In this document: in pieces, positions 32,401-43,459 of the stretch
Layout: each line of letters starts with the position of its first letter
How positions within the stretch are numbered: the stretch's first letter is position 1
Assembly: GCA_038030265.1 (NCBI GenBank)
Contig: CM075941.1
Coordinates: 9,114,001-9,178,000 of the forward strand
Source of the DNA: Corythucha ciliata
Taxonomy: Eukaryota > Arthropoda > Insecta > Hemiptera > Tingidae
DNA: 64,000 nt
Direction: 5' to 3'
Notes under the pieces: model-generated
Database searches by the model: none
Told to the model about the DNA's origin: nothing
The model's input: the letters and a program-made list of their open reading frames with translations, nothing else
Made by a program: the position numbers and the translations under genes

Positions 32401-35286
32401 TCAACGCTGCTAAAAAGTTGCACATACCACGCATTCCATCTGCCTCTTGAGCTTTCAGAATATGGCTTTTCGCTTAGAACACCTTTCCTCTTGAAGAAAC
32501 CCATAATGAAGGCCTCAGAGTATGCACTCAACACATTTTCAGCCAAAACTGCAACTTATTCGTGATATTAACCATCGATATTGTCATTTTGTCGTAACTA
32601 CCTTCCACCTAATCAATTCCCTGCATTCGCCAATGTCAGACCGCCCGAAAATGACTTCAAAAATATCTTCTCCGCTGGGAATGCGTGGGTGGGTGCTGGA
32701 CTGGTCGCTAGAGGGGTCGAGGGGGGGGGCCAAAAAATGTGTGACGGGACGGGACTGCGTGGCGTGAGCGGTGGGAATCGGAAGCTCTGTGTCAGAATAT
32801 CCAAGGCAGTGTGACTTTCGGGTCCTAATTCAGTGAAATGAAAATTTCGGGGCTTAATTTTAACGGAACGGGATATTTTGGGTCTTAATTTCAGCGAAAG
32901 CACAAGATTTGGTTCGAAGGTGCAAGTTTCGCGAGACCTGCTTTTTGAGAAGTCACTTTCTCCAGTGGTTCAGCGGACCCTGCGGGGGATAGCCCAAAGC
33001 TTGATGAACTATCTGAAAATTTTCATCGTTTTGGAGCTAAATATTCGTGAATTCGTGGCTGAATTACGTCGAATTAACATTTTCGGGTCTTAATTTTCAG
33101 TGAATTTGCCAGTTCAAGTTATGAATTCAAGCAGTATTGCCAATTTTTTAGGGCCCATTTCGTGGTGGCGGAACCCAGGCTAGCCTGTACTACAACAGCG
33201 TCGAAGGCCTGACGAATACCAACGAAATTGGAAGTTTCCTGGCTGAATATTCATGCGATTGTAAGTTTCAGGTCTTATAATTGCAAGTGTCGCGTCTCAA
33301 TGTCGGAGAAATGGCCAGTTTTTGAGATTATTTTTTACGTGGCTGATCAGCGCCCTATAAGCTTGATGAAACCTGTGACCCCCCCCCCCTTATCATCCTC
33401 CTCTTTTTGTCAACTGTACTCGACGCGTTCATTTGTTGAGACGAATACGCTTGGAGGCTCAGGGAATTGAGAAAATAAGGTGCCCAATTTGTTTTTAGTT
33501 GAGATGTTTGAGTCAATCATCACCTTTAAAAGAAAAGGATAACAAAATTGCCCCTGTTTCTGGCAGTTTAACTCATTATTTCAACCATGCTCTTGCCTTC
33601 AACACTGAACCCTTCCGGAACGAGCATAAGGCTGTTATTAAACTATTTTTAACGCCTATATTCTGTACTTTAAAGTTCGTTCGTTTATGTGGAAATAGCT
33701 AACTTACAAAGTAACATGTACTTTGGTATTTTTCATGCTCCATGTTTCCCCTGCCCTTATACCCTACATTTATGTGGGTTCCGCCACCTTGTATCGGACT
33801 AAACAAAGACACTGCGGACGAAATTTCTTTTCATAAGGAGACGAAAAAATGGTTCATTGTACGTTCCATCTGCTACAGAAAGATAAATTCAACGTAACAT
33901 CAATATTATTATAAGACTTAAGTAGGGCAGTATATTATTATTATTAGTCAATTAGGTAAATAAACTATTAAGAAATGTAAAATACTGTTAAGGTTGACGA
34001 TGAGGAGGTGGTGGCAGAGGGGAAGGAACCCATAAAAAAATTAGAATTTATAATAAAATGTTTGTTATTTTTTCTAATTATACCTTTGCCCAACCTCTTC
34101 ATGATTATATGGCATAAATTATGTTTTTCATTTGCTTAGAAATGTTTTTTAGCTTTACGAAAGCCATCTAGGAAAAACCAGGTATAGAATAGAAGAGGCT
34201 CCGTTAAAAAGGACTCGGACTCTGGGAGAGAAAACTTATTTTCATCCTGACGTCTTATGAACAATAAATTAAAAAAACGAAATATTAATGAAAGTCGGCG
34301 TAACGTAACGAGAAGGGAAAAAAATTATAGCAGAAAAAACCTTCCTCTGATATTTCCTTTCTTCAAATCATTAACTTCATCCTTCCACTGAGCGAAAAAA
34401 AAAAAAAAAGGTACGATGATACAAGAATGGTTGCTGTGGGGCTCGGCCCCCTTTTTTTTGTTTTTTTTCCTTCACTCTAATTGTTTGTCTTTTTCAAGAA
34501 TGATTACCTGTTGATTTCCCCGCGTTGCAGATTATTACATTCGTATATATCCCATTGTTGGACATTCACATTATAACGAGATCATTTTTTCCTGTTTAAG
34601 GGTGGAGCGGCATGAGGAGTGATGAGAGGGCTTCGAAGACAAAACGGAAGAGGGTACGGTCAATTCTGAATGTTTTGAGTCGTGGGAAAATGTTCTCTCT
34701 CTCTCTCTCTCTCAGTCTTTGTTATTCTGTAATCCACTCGCGCTTGACTCATTGTTTTAAAAATGACGCGAAAAGTGGGGAGGGGCGGAGGGGTGATAGA
34801 GTTGAAAAAGTATTTCTATCCTCAGCGACAAATTTGGAACAGTGCCAACGAGATAAAAGACTTTTGAAGCGTTTCAATTCAAACAAAAAAAAAAAAGAAA
34901 AAAGTGAGGGAGAAAAAAAGGTGACAATAATGAAAGAGCTTGCGTTACTTCCCAGAAGACTGTACAAATTGCTGGTCTACTGAAAATAAATAAAATATGG
35001 ATCGACGGCGTGTTGCAATTCATTTATAGCGACAAAAAACGCTTTTTCCATATCTGTAAAATTCGCCTGCCGCATGCCTCTGCACTTTCTCTTTTAGCAA
35101 TTTGCCATTGTAAGTGAGCACGGCAGTGATTTTTCTACTTTTTTCTCTTTCAGTTTTGCAGTTATTCAGGCGAAAAAATCCTAAAATCCATAACTTCTAT
35201 TTCCTTTGTGATGGGAAAGGATTTTCAATATTCTGGAACACACCGCTAAGTCATCAATGCCAAGTAAGTTAGGCCAGTGGCGTGCC
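32401..35286. other. No gene recognised
   Basis: 32,810-33,310 holds a weak repeat of GGGTCTTAATTTCAG words. Homopolymer runs of C10 (33,378-33,387) and G9 (32,721-32,729), and (CT)10 near 34,692. No coding motif. Confidence 0.45.
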
Positions 35287-35479
35287 CAGCACCCCAATTC
35301 TCTAAAGCCCCGTCTACATAAGACGCAAGGACGCCGCCGCAGGACGCAACGCAGAACGCAGGAAGCAACGCGAATTTCATCCAACTCTCGCGTCCGCGGT
35401 TGCGTTCAGCCAATCGCATTTAAGTTTAGAAGGCAGGGTCTAGGTTTGAGGTTCTTTCCACTGCTATCACTGGGGGGAA

Positions 35480-36120
35480 AAAAAGGCACTTTCTCGGTTA
35501 ATTTTAACCGAGAAATCTCGGTAAAATGTTTGCAACCGTCGCATATGAGTCGGTAAAGTCTACCGACAAGCTTGATACGGTTAAATGCACTCGGTTAGCT
35601 CATATTGTCGGTAAAATTTTTGCAACCGTGTCTGACGGTCAAGCCACAAACACTGTTAAACACAATGATCCCAGTCAGTTGAGACATATCTGTTGAATGA
35701 ACCGTCACAAGACGGTTAACTCTAACCGTTACTTTACGGTAGATTCTTCCGACCCACAACTCCCTTGTCTGTTACAGCAACTGTCTAACATCGGTGAAAG
35801 CTGACCGTACACTCGGTAATCACAGCCGTGTCAGGCGGTTAGTCCAACAGTGTGTTTACGGTAGTGGCGAACCGAATTTTGGGATATTATACGGTAACAT
35901 CAGCAGAAAAAATAACGGTAAAATTCTACTGTCATGACGGTTGCATCAACGGTTACTCAACGGTAAAACAGGTATCTCTACTCGGTTAAGAAATACCGTC
36001 TTGAGTCTGCTGTCAACCGTGAAATAACGGTATATACTACCGTCGGCATACGGTAGAATATACCGTTTCTACTGTGGTACAAACGGTAATTTGTCACCGA
36101 CTTTCTCGGTACGTGCTTCC
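35480..36120. repeat. CGGT/ACCG-rich degenerate repeat
   Basis: Many ACGGTAAAA, CTCGGTAA and CAACCGT words on both strands at irregular 15-30 base spacing. It resembles a decayed form of the 21-bp satellite at 37,280. Confidence 0.65.
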
Positions 36121-37279
36121 ACTTTTCACGGTTAGCCTTACTGATTCTTTACGTCCAAATTTGCCGCAAAAAATGGTTGAGCCGAGCGTCAGAGGTAAAC
36201 CGCAGATTAAATTTCCATTTCAAATCCTGATTTCTCTCGACGCTCGGTTCAGCCTTTCTTGTGGCCCGTTTGAGGCCCTAAAAAAAAAAAAATTTTGAGT
36301 TACTGTGAAAGTGAGTGTTCTGAAATTCTGTTATTGGTCGAAAAAGATTAAAATTGGAAAAGGGATGAACGTAAATTTTAGTTCACATGCGAAGAAGTCG
36401 TGAAAGAAGAAACACGAAATATATTCAAACATAGTACAAAACAGTAAGTAGAAAATTCACCACGTGCCTTTTAAATGAAAAAATTTCTTGTAGTCACAAA
36501 CAATTCATTTCTTCCATCAATAAGTAAAGATGACAAATTGTTGGGAAAAGAATATTGTCAATCGTGTAGTCGCTCAGCTTTCACTCTTGCAAAAGAGTTT
36601 TAACATCTTCATCCATTTCGGAGTCACAAGTTCTTGTTTCATCTCGACTCAAATCACTTCACGAAAAAAAAACAAAAAAAAATAAAACTCTTTCACTGAC
36701 TACAACGACTGAAACAACTTCAGCAGGCGAGGACTAAATAATGAGAAGTGCGAAGTTACTGAGAGCAGTGAGGAAGACAGACCTTGCGCGTTTTCTGCAG
36801 ATGCCGCTAAAAACAAAGAGAGGGAGTGCTTCAACCGATAGAGCACCCTGAATCAACAGAATTTTGACGGTTAAGGGTTGCTGAACCGTCTACTTAGTTG
36901 TTGCATCTAGTTACGAGTGCGCGAAGTCGGTTAAAAACTGCTTGTCTAGGACTGCCAGAACAGGAGAGTTTTATAGGATGATGAAATGGGGGAGGGGACC
37001 TTTTGGGTAACGTTATATCTATATGTATCTGAATGCTTTCATTAATTGAAAATAAATACTAGGCTACCGATGGGAGCATTGAGTTTGATTCGATTTACAT
37101 TTTTTGTGTGTGTTCTTCATCGAAAAATATCCCGCTTTCTTTGATTGTGACCTGGGACCCAGGGCAATTTGCGAAAGTTGTAAGATCCGGAAGTTTTAGA
37201 AAATGAAAATTGCATTTCATCGGTTTTATCATCCGCCTACACAGTACAACGTCAGTACATTTGATATTAGTGGCCATGG

Positions 37280-38240
37280 AGCCGGGTTTACTGTCATTCA
37301 ACTCTGCTTTACAGTTACTAAACTCGGTAACGCCCTCATTAAACTCTGTTACATCGCCATATTCAACTCGATTTCACCATCATTGAATTCTGCTTTACCG
37401 TCACTACGCTCGGTTTCACCGTCATTCAACTCGACTTCACCGTCAATGAATTCTGCTTTACCGTCACTTCGCTCGGTTTTACCGTCATTCATCTCGGTAA
37501 CACGACCGTTCAACTCGGCTTTACCGTCATTCAACTCGGTAACATGGTCGCTCAACTCGGTTTCACCGTCATTCAACTCGGTTTCTCCATCATTCCAACT
37601 TGATTTCACCGTCATTCAACTCGGTTTTACCGTCGTCCAACTCTGTTTTACCTTCATTCATGTCGGTAATACGGTCGTTCAACTCGGTTTTACCGTCATT
37701 CAGCTCGATTTCACCGTCATTGAATTCTGCTTTACCGTCACTTCGCTCGGTTTTTCCGTCATTCAACTCGGTTTTACCGTCTTCCAACTCTGTTTTACCT
37801 TCATTCAGGTCGGCAATACGGTCGTTCAACTCGGTTTTACCGTCATTCATCTCGGTAACACGACCGTTCAACTCGGCTTTACCGTCATTCAACTCGGTAA
37901 CATGGTCGCTCAACTCGGTTTCACCGTCATTCAACTCGGTTTCTCCATCATTCCAACTTGATATCACCGTCATTCAACTCGGGTTTTTCCGTCATTCAAC
38001 TCGGGTTTACCGTCGTCCAACTCTGTTTTACCTTCATTCAGGTCGGTAATACGGTCGTTCAACTCGGTTTTACCGTCATTCAGCTCGATTTCACCGTCAT
38101 TGAATTCTGTTTTACCGTCGTTCAACTCGGTTTTACCGTGATTAAACTCGGTTACACGGTCATTCACCTCGGTTTTACCGTTATTCACACCGGCTGGGCG
38201 ACAAGTTTTCAGCACAACCGACTTTGTTTGTACGGTTAAG
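37280..38240. repeat. 21-bp satellite, unit ACCGTCATTCAACTCGGTTTT
   Basis: About 45 units with mild variation, including longer blocks that recur (compare 37,380-37,600 with 37,690-37,960). Because the unit is exactly seven codons, several frames on both strands stay open and read as heptapeptides (for example NDGKTEL). I treat these as by-products, not genes. Confidence 0.9.
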
Positions 38241-38986
38241 CACGTGAAAGTGTAGAAAAGTCTGTTAAATACACGATAAAAGAGTGTTTTTGACGGTTGT
38301 TTGCACTCTTAACCGAACAAATAACTGTTGGAGCCGTCTTTAACAGAATGACGTTTTTTTTCACGGTTAAGTTTAACGTTTGAAACTACTGTTTCAACCG
38401 AGAATACTGTTTCAACCGAGTTCCGGAACCGACTCTTTTTCCCAGTGTATACATTGATTGTTGAAGTTTTCAAAATCCCAAAATTATCAAAAAACAATTG
38501 TTTAATCACATTTTTAAACACAGAGAACTCCGCTCGTATGGCTCCCTGTTTTCTTTTTCAGTTTAGAGTTGTTAATTATTTTATTTAAAAATGTTCATTG
38601 TCGTCTATATAGAACGTTTAAGTTGGCGTTGTGGGACGCTGCACAGAACGCAGGACGCAACGCAGAGTTGAACCAATATCAACTTCTCGCGTCAACTTCT
38701 TGCGTTCGGCCAATAGCATTTGATGTTGAGTAGCCGTCGTCAAGTTTGAACTAATAGAACCAATAGAATTCAACTGCGGTGAAATAGGCCCCGCCTACTA
38801 GATGACATTTCCGGCTCGCTTCAAAATATTTTTGGGCATCTCCATTATTTTTTCTTCTTCCATGAGTTTGGAGGTTCTTTCTACCCGGCAACTGTTATCA
38901 AAATCAAATCCGCTCGCCATTTCCTTCTAGATTTTATTTTAAAAAGTTTATTTATCAATAAGTGTATTATTTCAAAATGAAAAAGT

Positions 38987-39112
38987 GGTCTACTGTTCGG
39001 TGGTAGATGCGATGAAGTGAGGGAGCTTATTGCCTTGGTAAAAACAAATCCTGGGCTGTACTCAAAGAGGGCATCGCAACACAAAAACACGAAGGACAAA
39101 GAAAGTCGGTAG
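38987..39112 (+). pseudogene. MADF-like DNA-binding domain relic
   Basis: The frame reads VRELIALVKTNPGLYSKR and HKNTKDKES, the first half of a MADF domain. A later piece, TAEEVKKIF, appears in another frame at about 39,127-39,160, as expected for the end of such a domain. MADF or Myb proteins are the usual partners of PIF transposases. No intact gene remains. Confidence 0.5.
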
Positions 39113-40435
39113 TATCATCACTAAGTGACAGACCGCAGAAGAGGTCAAGAAAATATTTGGAGGATGAATGGACGACGCGTTGGGGCTCTGCCTTTGAATC
39201 ATTCAATTATGCCTTGGGGATAGTGCCTGAAGATGGAAAAATTAGAGTCATTGGTGCTTGAAGAACTAGCAGTGATGATTTCCCCATAAACATAAATTAA
39301 AAACTTTTTTTATTATGTCATACTAGTCTTGTAAGAAACATTAGTTTTTTATTAATTAGTGATTCTCAAATAAATGTACCTACAAGTTTGAAGAATGTAT
39401 TTAATTCTCTCAAAATACAGGGTATATGTCGGCATTTGGATGATTTTGTACTGTTTAGTACACGGCTAATAGTGGGGGATAGTGGTTGGGAAGGTCCTAT
39501 TGTCTACAAGATCGTAGCACCCCCACAACTTGGTGTGTACTATATAGTACTATCTACTATACGTATACCAATTACGAAAACATGCAGTTCCTGGTAGTAA
39601 GTACCTTATATTTATGGATCTATTTGTTTTTACGTTAAATACTGGGGTATCTGTGTAATTTTACCCGAATATCTGGAAATTTTAAAGCATTCCCTGTCTT
39701 GACTGGCAAAATTTTTGGTAGTAAATCAAGCTATATTGCCTTCCAAACTTCCGGGATGTAATTTTATAAGCAGTTTAGCACCCGACTCGAAACATCCATG
39801 TCCACGGACCGCTTTTTTTCCGTATTTCCATGCACCTGCGATAACTACAAACGAATCGTTATAAGTACATACAAGTAAATGAATATGCAATATACGCTAC
39901 CAGGGTGAACTTACGAAAGCATTCACACAAATAGTAAAGCAACTGGTGAAGGAGTTCTGTTGCTTTTGTTCTCGAGATATGGAATATGGAGTCACCCTTT
40001 CAAGAAGATCCTCGAATTTCGAAGGTCACATCCCCGTAACTCAAAAAACTGCTCGTGATCCGCGATTCTCAATGTTTCATAGCAGCCGAACATCATTCTT
40101 TCGTTAATGCATGAAGCCACCACTGACGACCCCTTCTTCTATTTTATTTTTCCCTCAGCCGAATTTTGAAGACCATCGCCGAAACACAGATGGCGAATAA
40201 CGTGGCAACGTTCTAACTTTTTAGCTATCTTATCCATAAAATGATTAAATTGACTTGAAAGTGTGAAAATACAATGCTGACTGGAATTAGTGAAGTAAGA
40301 TAACCTAACAATGTCAAGATAAAGTGATTAGAACTTCTCTTTCACTTTTTATTTTATAACGTGACATATGATTGGCTCAACGCACGACGGAGCCTTGCGT
40401 TTTATGTAGACAGTGAAAAGTGGACTTGCTTCCTG

Positions 40436-40572
40436 GGGGCCTATTCTCTAACAACAAGCAATATTTTTTTCGCCAGCCATGTGTCTATTTCATTCATTTG
40501 TTTGAAGAAAATTAATGAAATAAACATATGACTGCGAAAAAGCTATTGCTTCGAAGTTAGAGAATAGGCCCC
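40436..40572 (-). repeat. MITE (137 bp) with CTG target duplications, copy 1
   Basis: Ends GGGGCCTATTCTCTAAC on both strands; CTG on both sides (40433-40435, 40573-40575). It matches 61,371-61,506 in opposite orientation. It lies within the right terminal repeat of the TAA-flanked element. Confidence 0.9.
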
Positions 40573-40774
40573 CTGCGTTCTGCGCTGCGTCCTGCGACGG
40601 CGTCCTTGCGTCTTATGTAGACGGGGCTTAACATCTAAACGCGCGCGTTAGGACGAACGTACACGTTAAGTCTGGGGAAAACGCAGAGTTGTCACTTTTC
40701 TATTCTGCATCAAAGGGTAACGCGCTCAGCCTAACGTTTTCGTTATCAAACGCGCTCAGACTTCTTATCGTTGA

Positions 40775-41238
40775 AATTGGGGACGAGCAGGGTGACCTCA
40801 GCGCTAGTTGCGGATTGATAGGGAAGTGACGAATCACAGTACCTTCGTCTTGGTTATTCAGATATTCTATTGAAAGTAAGTGTTCTGATTGCAATTATTC
40901 CTGTTTTATTTTGTTATTTTGCATGTGTATCTGTTTTTGCCGTTTTAATTATTTGGCCTTGTCCGCGGCAAGAACTGAGTTCTTAAGCTCCCTGACACGA
41001 GGCTGCAGAAACCTTTAGAAAGGTGAGTACATGGGCGAGACTATTCCTGGGGTCCTTTACTATATTGACATGGCTTGGTCGCAGGAAATGCTCAAAATAA
41101 GCATCAAAACAGGAATAATTGCAATCAGAACACTTACTTTCAATAGAATATCTGAATAACCAAGACGAAGGTACTGTGATTCGTTACTTCCCTATCAATC
41201 CACACTTAGCGCTGAGGTCACCCTGCTCGTCCCCAATT
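40775..41238. repeat. Fold-back repeat, arms ~133 bp
   Basis: 40775-40907 and 41106-41238 are complementary with few mismatches; loop about 200 bp. It lies within the HARBI1 element, upstream of the transposase relic. Confidence 0.85.
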
Positions 41239-41594
41239 CTTATTCTGTTGGACTTTGTAACGTTTCTTTTAACGTTTTCGCGTTAGTGACCACGTTAACC
41301 CGAACGTGGCGAAGGCTCTTGCGTTTCGGTAGTTCGAAGCCCGGTTCGAAGTGATTTATGAAATTGAAATATTTATCAATAATTGGATTACAGAATAGTT
41401 CTAGTAAGTATTTTCTAGAGGATTGGATAAAGTAAATTCAAATAACATTAATGTCACCGACACCGTTTTAGCCTCAGACCTTCAGCCCACCGGGCCAATT
41501 CCCTCGTTTCCTGTGGGCAGCCCTGCTGAAAGTACGTTATGAATGATGTTATGAAGTACGTATCTAATACGGCTGTAGATGTAAATTTTACAGG

Positions 41595-42215
41595 TCAGTT
41601 CACACGATGTTGAAATACTCAGCATCAACGCTCGCTTCCCAGGATCGGTTCATGACAGCTTTATTTGGAAGAGCTCTGCTTTGAGGCAGGAAATGATTAA
41701 ACATTCGGGCGAAATGAAGAATTTTCATGTGGACGGAACCGTGTTTTCTATTAATTCAGGATTATTCATAACAGGAGACTCAGGATATCACCTTGAGCCG
41801 TGGCTTATGACTCCCATACTCAATGCTGCAGATGGATCGGCTGAAGCAAAGTACACAGAATGTCATTGTTCTACAAGAAATTGCGTGGAAAGGTTATTTG
41901 GAGTGTGGAAAAATACTTGCGAGGTGTCTGCTCGGCTACCGCACTCTTCATTATCAGCCGGTGGCAGCGACTCGTATCATTTTGGCATGCGCAGTTTTCC
42001 ACAACATGCGACATCGGTACAACTTGTTAGATGAAGCCATTGACATTGACTTGGAAGAAGAAGAAATATAAGACATTGAAGATGACAACCTAAGTCGCCC
42101 TCATTATCTTTCTCAAATCGAGTCTGAAAGTGAGGATCGTGCTGTTCACGGTGACCGATTGGCCGAAGCATGGAGGGTGCAGAACAGGATCTTGCGAACC
42201 CAATTTGGCCTCTAA
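41595..42215 (+). pseudogene. HARBI1-type transposase, C-terminal half, frameshifted
   Basis: An acceptor (TTTTACAG) precedes the frame at 41,595. Motifs: ILSINARFPGSVHDSFIW, GDSGYHLEPWLMTP (second catalytic Asp) and RNCVERLFGVWK (Glu). The frame then shifts near 41,915 to CLLGYRTLHYQP, IILACAVFHNMRHRY and an acidic tail. After a TAA at about 42,069 a further in-frame piece (DRLAEAWRVQNRIL) runs to 42,215. The first catalytic Asp would be in an upstream exon that I did not find. Confidence 0.8.
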
Positions 42216-43394
42216 TGGTGCCAAAGCGGTGGTGGTGGTGGCTTAAGTCTAAAGCCATAAAAGCCTCCCTCTTCGTCAAGCATTAACTAATGCTTGATCA
42301 CTAACAATTCATAATTTACGTTGTCTCTTGGTTTTTTATCAACTCCGCTAAGAGGCCATTTTGAACTTCCATGGCACTGGCCAGCCTGCCGAGGCTCGAA
42401 GCAATCGACTGAAAATAATTTACCATGTGTATTTGTATTAGTCAACCAGTCGTGAACTCTTGACTGACTAAAGCCTTGGTTTCCTAGAAAAACTGTGCCG
42501 TAAGGCTGTGTCCAACGTAAACGAAAAAAGGAAAAGCCCCAGCATTTCAATCCACATGGAAACACAGTTCGAAGAAGAAAAAAACGCCTGCCCGCCCGCT
42601 ATTCCCGCTCCCGACCAGTAGTTGTCTAGAGAGCCATAGAGAGCGGTCAACAGGCAGTGGCTTAACGGGCGCTCATGACGGTGATAAACTTCATCAACCG
42701 TCTTTGACGGTGACTGTGAAAGTTGTTTGTTCACAATGAACGTGAAAACTACCAGGACGCTGGATGGCGATGAAATTGTTTATAGCTGTTCGAATGGCCC
42801 GAATGATTTTTTAATCCTAAAAGAAAATACTGCCGAATAGCTGAAACTCCTGGGGAAAAAAGGTTCATCACTGTTATGAGCGCCCGCCTTATTGGAAGCG
42901 GTGCCACTGTCTGTTGACCACTCTCAAGGTATCAATAGCTTGATTTAAAAGGGGAATGAGGAAGTAACATAAAAAATAAAAATTGCTGGAGACATTTTTT
43001 GACTTGATCATGAAATATAAATAAAAATAACACTTACCTACCTTTTTATTACTCCAATACGCTTTTACTGGATTCAAAAATGCCAACCACAGAAACCTTT
43101 CCCGCGAACGGAAATGTACGGAAATAACTTGTGAATAACCAAACCTCGCAGGTTACATGTCAACTCAAACGGTGAGATAAGGAAGGTTACACTGTTTTTA
43201 GAAGGAAGAGAACAATTCGAACATATCCATTCATTACCTTCAAGCGTTACGAACCGAAGATTCCCGAACTCGGCTTTGTTCATAACGCAAATCCTAACGC
43301 TGTCTACAGAATACATTAAATGGCTGCTGAACGTTCCCAGTTAACGCGTTCACGTTAGCGTTCCGCCGAACGAGAAAGTTAGAGAATATGGGTG
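42216..43394. other. Right part of the HARBI1 element, no gene recognised
   Basis: Minus-strand frames here (for example 42,468-42,734) show no known motif. A Myb/SANT or MADF partner gene was looked for and not found. Confidence 0.4.
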
Positions 43395-43459
43395 CAGGAC
43401 TTTTTCTTGGGAGGGGTTTTCAGGCTAAAGTTTTTCGAACTAATCCGGATGCGGTTTAT

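Larger units (their letters stand above)
35306..40628. mobile_element. TAA-flanked PIF-like element carrying satellites and a MADF relic
   Basis: TAA stands on both sides (35303-35305 and 40629-40631). The inverted ends begin AGCCCCGTCTACATAAGACG and continue for about 60 bases with few differences (the right end is interrupted by a MITE). Inside: CGGT-rich repeats, a 21-bp satellite, a MADF-like relic and the MITE at 40,436. No transposase was found. A second copy of the left subterminal sequence lies at about 38,625-38,720 in the same direction, so the element may be composite. Confidence 0.82.
35290..43394. mobile_element. HARBI1-type element with CAG duplications, split by a 5.3-kb insertion
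   Basis: CAG stands on both sides (35287-35289 and 43395-43397). Left end CACCCCAATTCTCTAAC and right end (complement) CACCCATATTCTCTAAC match in 15 of 17 bases. The left repeat is cut by the TAA-flanked element at 35,306-40,628. Without that insertion the element is about 2.8 kb. It carries a decayed HARBI1 transposase (+) at 41,595-42,215. Confidence 0.78.

Noticed and set aside
34612..34983. A 123-codon basic open frame
   Set aside because: It passes through a (CT)n run and A-rich low-complexity sequence; the composition explains the Lys/Ser content.
37203..38239. Long open frames on both strands reading as heptad-repeat proteins
   Set aside because: The 21-bp unit keeps every frame in register, so open frames are expected. 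No start context, non-repeat domain or splice signal supports a gene.
42287..42734. Minus-strand frames as a Myb/SANT partner of the HARBI1 relic
   Set aside because: I looked for the trihelix or MADF pattern and did not see it.
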